From an uncultured Bacteroidales bacterium (GTDB taxonomy: Bacteria > Bacteroidota > Bacteroidia > Bacteroidales > UBA932): DNA of 41,038 bases. A program made the translations under genes and the position numbers. Every line of letters begins with the position of its first letter. The stretch's first letter is position 1. Below the pieces are notes generated by a model. The model ran no database searches. It had not been told where the DNA came from and saw only the letters and a list, made by a program, of their open reading frames with translations. Shown in pieces: positions 23,995-31,990 of this stretch. Where the stretch lies: contig CAJODQ010000006.1 of assembly GCA_905233345.1 (NCBI GenBank), positions 64,001-105,038 of the forward strand, given 5' to 3'.

Positions 23995-26189
23995 TATTCA
24001 ATGATCAACGGTTGAATACTCACAGCCTTGCCCTCGCAAGGTCCGTCCACCACGATGCGGACCGCCTTCACCGTGCGGCCATCGACCGGCACAACCACGC
24101 GGTTGTACATGTCGAAAGCGCCCACCGGCACAAAGCCGGCCGCTTCCGCGAATTCCACCTCCACATGGCCGGTCGTGATGCCATAGAAGTTGTTGACCGG
24201 ATCGGCCGTCTGCACGGTAATCCGCTGACAGACCAGCGGTTCCTCAAAAGTGAAAGTCACGACGTCGCCTGCCTTCGGAGCGCCGGATGTCCGCGTATAT
24301 TTCCGCGCTTCATACAGCGCCAGGTTCTCCAGTGGATAGCGCGGGTTCACCGCCAGCGTGGTCGTCACCTTCGTGGCGGGTTTCAGGAACTTGCGCGCTC
24401 CCGGCACCTCCACCGTCATGCTCTGGATATCGCCGTAGAACGTGGCGAAGCGCAGCTTCTCGGGCTGGTCGGTTACCACCGGACCCATCACCACGGGCGA
24501 AGCCACGGTCGGCTCCGTGCCGTCGAAAGTATAGCGCACCACCATGTTGGGATAGGGGCTGCGGACATTGCCGCGCGCGTCGACCTCCGGCACCGGGATA
24601 CGGAAGTGGATGCCCATATTGCGCAGGCGCTCGAAATGCGTGCGCATAAGCCTGCCGTCGAAGTCGGCATAATTGCGCAATTCCTGCGGAGTCCAGCCCA
24701 CTTCCGCCAGCGCACAGAGTCTCGGATATAACTGATATTCAGAGAAGTGCGGCGGGTAGTAAAGCAATTCTGCCCACAAGCCGCCCTGCAGGCCTTTCAC
24801 CTGTTTCTCCTTTCCGCCCGCCAGGTCGAGATCCTGCAGCGGATCGAAGGAATAGAGCCGCTCCACGTCGATGATCGTAGCCCAGCTGTGGCCGCGCTCG
24901 GCCGGTGTCTGCTTCATGTCGAGGTATAGATAGAAGCAGTTCTGCGTAACGGCCGAAAATCCGGCGTCCAGGGCTTTCTGCAGCACGTTCTGGTCGTGCC
25001 ACACCAGCACCAGGTCGTTGCGCGAGAGGGTCTCGGTCGGGATGATGTCTTCCCAGCCCTCCAGCGTCTTGCCGTACTTGGCCAGGATACCCTCCATCCG
25101 CTGCGCGAAATAGCCCTGCAGCTGGCTGACGTCGGTATAGCCCATCTTTTTCATCACGGCCTGGCAATCCGGGCAGTGCTTCCACGATTCCGTGGCCACT
25201 TCCTCCACGCCGATATGGAAATATTTCGACGGGAAAATGGATGCCATTTCCTTGATGATATTCTCCAGGATCACGTAGTTTTTCTCGCGTCCCACGCAGA
25301 GCACATTGTGCACTTCCCCCTGCACACTCTTGATGTCGGCGTCGTGCCGGCAGATCATTTCGGGATATGACACAGCCAACGCCTTGGAGTGGCCCGGCAG
25401 GTCGAATTCGGGGATGATCTCAATATGGCGCGCTGCGGCATAAGCCACGATTTCCTTCATCTCTTCCTGGGTATAGAAGCCGCCGTAGCGCTCCTCGCCC
25501 GAGTTGAAAGCCGGCTCGAGGGCCTCGTTGCGGCCACGCCAGGCGCCCACCTGCGTGAGTTTCGGATATTTCTTGATCTCCATGCGCCAGCCGTTGTCAT
25601 CGGTCAGGTGCCAATGGAACTTGTTGATCTTGTGGTAGGCCAGCCAGTCGAGGTGGCGCAGGATATATTCCTTGTCGAAGAAGGTGCGCGACACGTCGAA
25701 CATGCTGCCACGCCAGGAGAAGCGCGGCTGGTCGACGATCTCCACGCAGGGAATCTCCCACTGGCGGATCAGCAGCGCGTCGGGACCGGAAACGCGGTGG
25801 TATACCTGCGGCGGAAGCATCTGCAGCAGGGTCTGGACGGCGTAAAATTCACCGGCCGGGGTTGCGGAAGAGACCTGGATGCGGTTGGATGTCACATTGA
25901 TCGCATAGCCTTCCTCGGGATAAGACGCGGTGCGCACGAATTCGATGCTGCCGCGCTTCGAATTCCAGCTGTCGCCGCGGTAGTCGAACACACGATCCAG
26001 ATGCTGCTGGAGATACTGCACGTTGAACGGATCGCCGCCCTGGATCTGCACGTTCTTGTCGAGGATGAAAGGCGCGCCCGCTTCATACTGGACCGAGGCG
26101 GGTTGCGGCACGAAATCAATCTGGGCCATAGCCGGAAGCAGCTGGGCGGTCAGGACGACGGTCAGCAAAAATATCTTTCTGATTTTCAT
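23994..26189 (-). CDS. Secreted GH20 beta-N-acetylhexosaminidase-like protein with altered catalytic pair
   Basis: The 731-residue exported protein (signal MKIRKIFLLTVVLTAQLLPA) has a GH20b-type N-terminal domain (about 25-145), the GH20 barrel (about 150-500) and C-terminal chitobiase-like beta domains. Landmarks: WRGSMFDVSRTFF, FHWHLTDDNGWRMEIKKYP, IPEFDLPGHSKAL, LWAELLYYP and YPRLCALAEVGW. The catalytic pair, normally Asp-Glu in HIGGDE, reads HIGVEE (Glu329-Glu330). Glu330 can still be the acid/base, but the Asp that orients the acetamido group is replaced by Glu and the preceding Gly by Val. I infer altered or weak activity. The family removes terminal GlcNAc/GalNAc from glycans. Four bases separate it from the upstream DUF4251 gene. 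Confidence 0.9.
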   Translation of the reverse strand: MKIRKIFLLTVVLTAQLLPAMAQIDFVPQPASVQYEAGAPFILDKNVQIQGGDPFNVQYLQQHLDRVFDYRGDSWNSKRGSIEFVRTASYPEEGYAINVTSNRIQVSSATPAGEFYAVQTLLQMLPPQVYHRVSGPDALLIRQWEIPCVEIVDQPRFSWRGSMFDVSRTFFDKEYILRHLDWLAYHKINKFHWHLTDDNGWRMEIKKYPKLTQVGAWRGRNEALEPAFNSGEERYGGFYTQEEMKEIVAYAAARHIEIIPEFDLPGHSKALAVSYPEMICRHDADIKSVQGEVHNVLCVGREKNYVILENIIKEMASIFPSKYFHIGVEEVATESWKHCPDCQAVMKKMGYTDVSQLQGYFAQRMEGILAKYGKTLEGWEDIIPTETLSRNDLVLVWHDQNVLQKALDAGFSAVTQNCFYLYLDMKQTPAERGHSWATIIDVERLYSFDPLQDLDLAGGKEKQVKGLQGGLWAELLYYPPHFSEYQLYPRLCALAEVGWTPQELRNYADFDGRLMRTHFERLRNMGIHFRIPVPEVDARGNVRSPYPNMVVRYTFDGTEPTVASPVVMGPVVTDQPEKLRFATFYGDIQSMTVEVPGARKFLKPATKVTTTLAVNPRYPLENLALYEARKYTRTSGAPKAGDVVTFTFEEPLVCQRITVQTADPVNNFYGITTGHVEVEFAEAAGFVPVGAFDMYNRVVVPVDGRTVKAVRIVVDGPCEGKAVSIQPLIIE

Positions 26190-26193
26190 TGGA

Positions 26194-26712
26194 TTAGTCT
26201 CTCAAGACAATATTGCCGTAATAGCTCATGCTGCGGCCGTCTGCGCAGTTCGCGTCGATGCGGGCGTTGCCGTCATCATAGAGTTCGAGGGTCATCTCCC
26301 ATTTGTAGTATCCTTCTCCGCCCTTGAACTTATAGACGTACTGTCCCTTGTCTGCCTTGGAGAAATCTTTCTGGAGATCGACCTTCTCATCGTCAAAAAC
26401 GACCGAAATCTCGTCGACGCCACCATAAGACGGGGTATGTGAGGTGCCGATAAACGGAAGGCGCGTATTCACAACATCGTCTTTCAGTGTCAGTTTATAC
26501 TCGATGTTTGTCGTCTTGGTGGGCAGTCCGCGCGGGATGAGCTGGGTGACCATCACGGTAACATCCGGTTTTTCAATGGCACGCACATAGGCGGCCTGGA
26601 CCTTCTTGTCGACAGCGGCCTGCTGCTCTTTGGAAAGGTTGGAATAAGGGCCGCAGGCAACGACCAGCATGGCTGCAACAGCAACAAACAGAAGCGTTTC
26701 TAACTTTTTCAT
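26194..26712 (-). CDS. DUF4251-family lipoprotein
   Basis: A 172-residue lipoprotein (signal ending VVACG, Cys20 from the ATG at 26712). The body matches the pattern I associate with DUF4251: a segment KTTNIEYKLTLKDDVVNTRLPFIGTS, then DEISVVFDDEKVDLQ, YKWEMTLELYDDGNARIDAN and a terminal SMSYYGNIVLRD. The function is unknown; such proteins are common small beta-rich envelope lipoproteins in Bacteroidales. It heads the operon with the GH20 and hydrolase genes. On the minus strand TATCTTTA (complement 26739-26746) is a near-match to the -7 box. Confidence 0.75.
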   Translation of the reverse strand: MKKLETLLFVAVAAMLVVACGPYSNLSKEQQAAVDKKVQAAYVRAIEKPDVTVMVTQLIPRGLPTKTTNIEYKLTLKDDVVNTRLPFIGTSHTPSYGGVDEISVVFDDEKVDLQKDFSKADKGQYVYKFKGGEGYYKWEMTLELYDDGNARIDANCADGRSMSYYGNIVLRD

Positions 26713-26760
26713 GACAGTTTGGACTAAAAAATCTACAGTAAAGATACAAATAATTGCAAA

Positions 26761-26768
26761 TATCTTTG
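26761..26768 (+). promoter_or_regulatory. frdA promoter -7 box
   Basis: TATCTTTG at 26761-26768 fits TAnnTTTG, 47 bases ahead of the frdA ATG. No -33 element at normal spacing was seen. Confidence 0.5.
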
Positions 26769-26815
26769 ATTTTTGCGACATTTGTATCTTATTGGAACAA
26801 CTAATATAACGTTAT

Positions 26816-28722
26816 ATGACTGAATTGATTTCTAAGGTTCCGGAAGGACCGCTCGAACTGAAATGGTCGAAGCACAAAGCCGACATCAAAGTCGTGAGTC
26901 CTGCCAATAAGCGCAAAATGGAGATTATCGTGATCGGTACCGGCCTCGGCGGCGCGTCTGCAGCTGCATCGCTGGGTGAACTCGGTTACAATGTCAAGGT
27001 ATTCTGCATCAGCGACTCCCCGCGTCGTGCGCACTCCATCGCAGCCCAAGGTGGTATCAACGCCGCCAAGAACTACCAGAACGACAACGACTCGATCTAT
27101 CGTCTGTTCTACGACACCATCAAAGGTGGTGACTACCGCAGCCGTGAAGCCAATGTCTACCGTCTGGCCGAGGTGAGCAACAACATCATCGACCAGTGCG
27201 TCGCCCAGGGTGTTCCTTTCGCCCGCGACTACGGCGGACTGCTCGACAACCGTTCGTTCGGTGGTGCGCAGGTGTCCCGTACCTTCTACGCCCGCGGCCC
27301 CTCAACCGTGCCGTCGCCAAGGGCCAGGTGAAATCGTATCCCCGCCACGAGATGCTCGACCTCGTGCTGATCAACGGCGAGGCCAAAGGCATCATCGCCC
27401 GCAACCTGACCAACGGCAAGATCGAACGCTTCGGCGCCCACGCCGTCGTGTTGGCTTCCGGCGGTTACGGCAACACCTACTTCCTGAGCACCAACGCCAT
27501 GAACTCCAACGGCTCCGCTGCATGGCAGTGCTACAAGAAGGGCGCTTTCTTCGCCAACCCGTGCTTCGCCCAGATCCACCCGACCTGCATCCCCATCCAC
27601 GGTGACCAGCAGTCCAAGCTGACCCTGATGTCCGAATCGCTCCGCAACGACGGCCGCATCTGGGTGCCCAAGAAACTGGAAGAGGCCAAGAAACTGCAGG
27701 AAGGCAAGATCAAGGGTTCTCAGATTCCCGAAGAAGACCGCGACTACTACCTCGAGCGCCGCTATCCCGCTTTCGGTAACCTCGTCCCGCGCGACGTGGC
27801 TTCCCGTGCCGCCAAGGAGCGCTGCGACGCCGGCTATGGCGTGAACAATACGGGCAAGGCCGTATTCCTCGATTTCAAGGATGCCATCAAACGCCTCGGC
27901 AAAGAAGTGGTGGACGCCCGCTACGGCAACCTCTTCGACATGTATAAAGAGATCACCGATGTCGACCCGCACGAAGAGCCGATGATGATCTATCCGGCCA
28001 TCCACTACACCATGGGCGGCCTCTGGGTAGACTACAACCTGATGACCACCATCCCGGGCCTCTATGCCATCGGTGAAGCCAACTTCTCCGACCATGGCGG
28101 CAACCGCCTCGGCGCATCGGCCCTGATGCAGGGTCTGGCCGACGGCTACTTCATCCTGCCGTACACCATCGGCGACTACCTGGCCAGCAAGTTCAAGGAA
28201 CCGAAGACCGACACCAACGCGCCGGAATTCGAAGCTGCCGAGAAAGCCGTCCAGGAAAAGATCGACAAACTGATGAGCATCAAGGGCAAGAAGACCGTCG
28301 ACGCCTTCCACAAGGAACTCGGACACATCATGTGGGAATATGTGGGCATGGCCCGCAACAAGGCCGGCCTCGAAAAAGCCATCGAACTGATCCAGGAACT
28401 CAAGAAAAATTTCTGGAGCAATGTTTACGTGGCTGGCGAGACGGGTGTCTTCAACCAGGAACTCGAAAAAGCCCTCCGCGTGGCGGACTTCCTCGAGATC
28501 GGCGAGCTGATGGCCCGCGATGCCCTGAACCGCAACGAATCCTGCGGCGGTCACTTCCGCGAGGAGATGCAGACCGAAGAAGGCGAGACCAAGCGCGACG
28601 ATGTCAACTACATGTACGTGGCCGCCTGGGAGTACAAGGGCGCCGACAAGCAGCCTGAACTCCACAAGGAACCGCTGAAATTCGAATTCGCACACGTTGC
28701 AACCCGTAACTATAAAGACTAA
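26816..28722 (+). pseudogene. frdA: Fumarate reductase/succinate dehydrogenase flavoprotein subunit, frame broken by a small deletion
   Basis: Both parts match the Bacteroides-type SdhA/FrdA flavoprotein: [12 protein letters not shown] for FAD binding, [33 protein letters not shown], then in another frame [50 protein letters not shown] and [14 protein letters not shown]. At 27296-27303 the family segment following YARG (normally about 13 residues, QTGQQ to the LNR motif) is missing. By that comparison 37 bases are lost, which shifts the frame. FrdAB are usually central to fermentation in this group, so an assembly error or recent mutation is likelier than an old pseudogene. Intact, the protein would be about 650 residues, reducing fumarate to succinate at the inner membrane. 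frdB follows 21 bases on; no cytochrome b subunit gene precedes it. Confidence 0.93.
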
Positions 28723-28743
28723 TCTTCTTAAGGATAAAGTATT

Positions 28744-29529
28744 ATGAATTTTACTTTAAAAGTATGGCGTCAGAGAGACGCGAAAAGCAAGGGACATTTT
28801 GAGACCTATCAGGTAAAAGACATCTCTGAAGGTACTTCTTTCCTTGAGATGATGGATATCCTCAACGAACAGCTCATCGGCGAGAAGATCGACCCGGTGG
28901 CGTTCGACAAGGGTTGCCACGGCAACCAGAGCGGCCCGGTCTCCTTTGACCACGACTGCCGTGAAGGTATCTGCGGTGCATGCTCGCTCTACATCAACGG
29001 CCGTGCCCACGGCCCGGAGAGTGGTGTCACCACCTGCCAGCTCTATATGCGCAAATTCAAAGATGGCAGCACTATCACCATCGAGCCCTGGCGCAGCCGC
29101 GGCTTCCCGGTGATCAAAGACCTGGTGGTCGACCGCGGTGCCTACGACAAGATCCTGCAGGCCGGCGGCTTCATCAGCGTCAATACCGGCGGTGTACCCG
29201 ATGCCAATGCCATCCCCATTCCGAAAAAGAATGCCGATGAAAGCATGGATGCCGCTTCATGTGTCGGTTGCGGTGCCTGCGCTGCCACCTGCAAGAACGG
29301 TTCTGCGATGCTCTTCGTGGCAGCGCGCGTAAGCTCGCTGGCCCTGCTGCCGCAAGGTAAGATAGAAGGCGCACGCCGTGCGAAAGCCATGGTGGCCAAG
29401 ATGGATGAACTGGGCTTCGGTGCCTGCACCAACACCCGCGCCTGCGAGATGGAGTGCCCGAAGCACATTACCGTCAGCCACATCGCCCGCCTCAACCGCG
29501 AATTCCTCAAAGCCAAGTTCAAAGACTAG
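28744..29529 (+). CDS. frdB: Fumarate reductase/succinate dehydrogenase iron-sulfur subunit
   Basis: The 261-residue subunit carries electrons between the membrane anchor and FrdA. The [2Fe-2S] ligands are Cys72, Cys77, Cys80 and Cys98 ([11 protein letters not shown] and VTTC). The C-terminal cluster cysteines are in [11 protein letters not shown] (173, 176, 179, 183) and [13 protein letters not shown] (228, 234, 238). All are present, so unlike frdA the gene looks intact. It follows frdA by 21 bases in the same transcript. A possible terminator hairpin lies at 29661-29691. Confidence 0.96.
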   Translation: MNFTLKVWRQRDAKSKGHFETYQVKDISEGTSFLEMMDILNEQLIGEKIDPVAFDKGCHGNQSGPVSFDHDCREGICGACSLYINGRAHGPESGVTTCQLYMRKFKDGSTITIEPWRSRGFPVIKDLVVDRGAYDKILQAGGFISVNTGGVPDANAIPIPKKNADESMDAASCVGCGACAATCKNGSAMLFVAARVSSLALLPQGKIEGARRAKAMVAKMDELGFGACTNTRACEMECPKHITVSHIARLNREFLKAKFKD

Positions 29530-29660
29530 TGGATAACTGGAAAGGATTGTTGAAAAATATTTCGGTTGTTGACAAAACCCCGTTTTATCCCAATCTATCC
29601 GGCTGTTTTCCACATTTCCTTTTTCCACTTCCGCCGCAACAAGGTTTATCAACAATCGGG

Positions 29661-29700
29661 CACCCATTTCTTCCCAGTGATGAAATGGGTGTTCATTTTC
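29661..29700 (+). terminator. Possible frdAB terminator
   Basis: CACCCATTTC (29661-29670) pairs perfectly with GAAATGGGTG (29682-29691) around an 11-base loop, followed by TTCATTTTC. The T tract is weak. Confidence 0.45.
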
Positions 29701-29799
29701 TGTTCAAACTTCCATGGATATCTTGATGTCCGTTTTTTATCAACCGTTTCAACAAGCTTAGAAATACCGGGAAAAAGATTTTTTACATTTTTATTTTAT

Positions 29800-29807
29800 T
29801 AATTTTG
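29800..29807 (+). promoter_or_regulatory. ruvB promoter -7 box
   Basis: TAATTTTG at 29800-29807, 25 bases ahead of the ruvB ATG, followed by the short palindrome GTTGTTGACAAC at 29809-29820. Confidence 0.55.
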
Positions 29808-29832
29808 TGTTGTTGACAACGTTTGTGGAGTT

Positions 29833-30855
29833 ATGGCTGAAACTTTCAATCCCCGTACGGAGACCTCTTTCCGGGAGAGTGAATTCGACAAGGTAATCCG
29901 TCCGCAGAACTTCGACCAGTTCTCCGGACAGGAAAAGGTGCTCGAAAACCTCAAAATCTTCGTGAAAGCGGCGCTTTTGCGGGGTGAGGCACTCGACCAT
30001 ATCCTCTTTCACGGCCCTCCGGGCCTGGGAAAGACTACGCTGGCCCATATCGTGGCGTCGGAACTCGGTGTCAACCTCAAGATCACGTCCGGCCCGATTC
30101 TGGACAAGCCCGGCGACCTGGCAGGCCTGCTGACTTCCCTGGAAGAAGGCGATGTGCTGTTTATCGATGAAATCCACCGTCTGAGTCCCATTGTGGAAGA
30201 ATATCTTTATTCCGCGATGGAAGACTACCGTATCGATATCATGATCGACAAGGGTCCTGGCGCGCGCAGTGTCCAGATTTCCCTGAGTCCCTTTACATTG
30301 ATCGGTGCGACCACGCGCAGCGGTTTGCTAACTTCGCCTTTGCGTGCTCGTTTCGGCATCCAGTGCCACCTCGAATACTACGACGCCGACGTGCTCTTTC
30401 ATATTATTAAAAGAAGTGCGTCGATTCTCGATATCGAGATCGAAGATGCTGCCGCAAAAGAAATTGCGCTGCGCAGCCGCGGTACGCCGCGTATTGCCAA
30501 TTCTCTCCTGCGCCGGGTCCGCGACTTTGCACAGGTACGTGGAAATGGCATTATCGACTTGGAAATCACCAAGTTCGCTCTCAATGCGCTGAACATAGAT
30601 ACACGGGGTCTCGATGCCATCGACAACAAGATCCTCAATACCATCATCGATAAATTCAATGGCGGACCTGTGGGTGCCGGCACCATTGCAACGGCGATCA
30701 GTGAAGACGTAGGCACGCTGGAAGAAGTTTATGAACCCTTCCTGATCAAGGAAGGCTTCCTGACGCGTACACCGCGTGGTCGTGTTGTGACAGACCTGGC
30801 TTACAAACACCTTGGAAAAACAAACCAGAATCATGAAAAAGATCTTTTCTCTTAG
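29833..30855 (+). CDS. ruvB: Holliday junction branch migration ATPase RuvB
   Basis: A full 340-residue RuvB, the hexameric motor that drives branch migration with RuvA. It has [15 protein letters not shown]-type N-terminal similarity (here [16 protein letters not shown]), Walker [13 protein letters not shown], Walker [12 protein letters not shown], sensor [19 protein letters not shown] and a winged-helix C-terminus ending in [16 protein letters not shown]. The 3' end overlaps the next gene by 23 bases, so they are likely co-transcribed, followed by mfd. Confidence 0.97.
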   Translation: MAETFNPRTETSFRESEFDKVIRPQNFDQFSGQEKVLENLKIFVKAALLRGEALDHILFHGPPGLGKTTLAHIVASELGVNLKITSGPILDKPGDLAGLLTSLEEGDVLFIDEIHRLSPIVEEYLYSAMEDYRIDIMIDKGPGARSVQISLSPFTLIGATTRSGLLTSPLRARFGIQCHLEYYDADVLFHIIKRSASILDIEIEDAAAKEIALRSRGTPRIANSLLRRVRDFAQVRGNGIIDLEITKFALNALNIDTRGLDAIDNKILNTIIDKFNGGPVGAGTIATAISEDVGTLEEVYEPFLIKEGFLTRTPRGRVVTDLAYKHLGKTNQNHEKDLFS

Positions 30856-31990
30856 TATCCTGCTGGCAGTGACCCTGCTGGCGGCCATCCCTTCGGATGC
30901 CTGCACCTCAGCCATCTTTACGGGTAAAGCCACGCCCGACGGCCGGCCCTTACTCTGGAAGCACCGCGACACGGGAGAACTCAACAACCGCATTGAGTTT
31001 TTCCCTTCCGGAAATGGACGCAAATACAGCTTTATCGGCTTGGTCAACAGCCCTGTACAGGACGGAGAAGTGTGGACCGGTACCAACGAAGTGGGTTTTT
31101 CCATCATGAACACCGCTTCTTATAATCTGCAGAGCGAAGCCGCTGACTTCGAAGACCAGGAAGGTGTACTGATGTATCAGGCCCTGGGTAGTTGCAAGAC
31201 CCTCAAGGATTTTGAAAAACTGCTCGACAAGACGAAAAAGCCGCGTGGTATTGAGGCCAACTTTGGCGTGATCGACGCCGAAGGCGGTGCCGCTTACTAC
31301 GAAGTGAACAATACGGAGTGGCGCAAGATCGACGTAAACGATCCGAAGATTGCTCCGCAGGGCTATCTGGTCTATACCAATTATTCCTATACGGGCCGTT
31401 TGGACGACGGCATGGGCTATGTGCGCTATAGCACCGCCAATGAAATCCTGCAAAAAGCCTGGATCCGCGGGGAGCAGTTCACTCCGCAATGGATCTTCAA
31501 CAACCTGTCGCGCAGCTACTACAACTCATTGCTGGGTATTGACTTGAATAAGAATCCCGAGCTCGCGCCGGACGGTTGGTTTGTGGACCAGGACTTCATT
31601 CCGCGCCGCAGCACCAGTGCTTCCATCGTGGTCAAAGGTGTCAAAAAAGGCGAAAATCCCAACCTGACGGTCATGTGGACTATTCTGGGTTATCCGCCGG
31701 TGGGTATTGCCGTGCCGCTGTTCGTGGCCAATGGCGCCGATCAGCCGAAAGACGTGCTGAAAGGAAGCGGCAAGGGATACAACTGCCGGATGTGTGACCT
31801 GGCACTGGCCCGTCGTGCCGAAGTCTTCCCCTTGAAACGCGGCAACGGGAAAAACTATGTGAACGTGCATCGGGCGCAGGAACATATGAAAGCCATTGAG
31901 CTTCTGGAAAATGAGGTTTTCCGTGTCACGGAAAGGGCCCTTGACAGAATGTACGAAAAGGGTTCCTTCGACCGCAATCTCTTGCCATGA
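30833..31990 (+). CDS. Secreted N-terminal-nucleophile hydrolase (C45/acyltransferase-like)
   Basis: The 385-residue product has a signal peptide ([20 protein letters not shown]) directly followed by a Cys in [27 protein letters not shown]. This is the N-terminal pattern of the AAT/C45-like Ntn hydrolases related to isopenicillin-N acyltransferase; Cys24, from the ATG at 30833, would be the nucleophile. [16 protein letters not shown] and [19 protein letters not shown] also fit. The family cleaves amide bonds; the substrate is unknown. The start lies inside the end of ruvB and its stop overlaps the mfd start as ATGA. The position between two DNA-repair genes is probably operon hitch-hiking rather than a repair role. 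Confidence 0.8.
   Translation: MKKIFSLSILLAVTLLAAIPSDACTSAIFTGKATPDGRPLLWKHRDTGELNNRIEFFPSGNGRKYSFIGLVNSPVQDGEVWTGTNEVGFSIMNTASYNLQSEAADFEDQEGVLMYQALGSCKTLKDFEKLLDKTKKPRGIEANFGVIDAEGGAAYYEVNNTEWRKIDVNDPKIAPQGYLVYTNYSYTGRLDDGMGYVRYSTANEILQKAWIRGEQFTPQWIFNNLSRSYYNSLLGIDLNKNPELAPDGWFVDQDFIPRRSTSASIVVKGVKKGENPNLTVMWTILGYPPVGIAVPLFVANGADQPKDVLKGSGKGYNCRMCDLALARRAEVFPLKRGNGKNYVNVHRAQEHMKAIELLENEVFRVTERALDRMYEKGSFDRNLLP

Larger units (their letters stand above)
29530..29832. other. Gene-free AT-rich region with DnaA-box-like words (possible origin)
   Basis: The 303 bases contain no credible gene. Four words resemble the DnaA box TTWTNCACA: TTTTCCACA at 29606-29614 (exact), TTATCCACT on the minus strand at 29528-29536, TTTTCCACT at 29621-29629 and TTATCAACA at 29646-29654 (one mismatch each). 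A 10-bp inverted repeat CACCCATTTC/GAAATGGGTG is at 29661-29691. A very AT-rich stretch, about 29771-29806, precedes ruvB and contains its TAATTTTG box at 29800-29807. Boxes plus an AT-rich unwinding-like tract resemble an oriC, but spacing and strand order are irregular. Confidence 0.35.
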
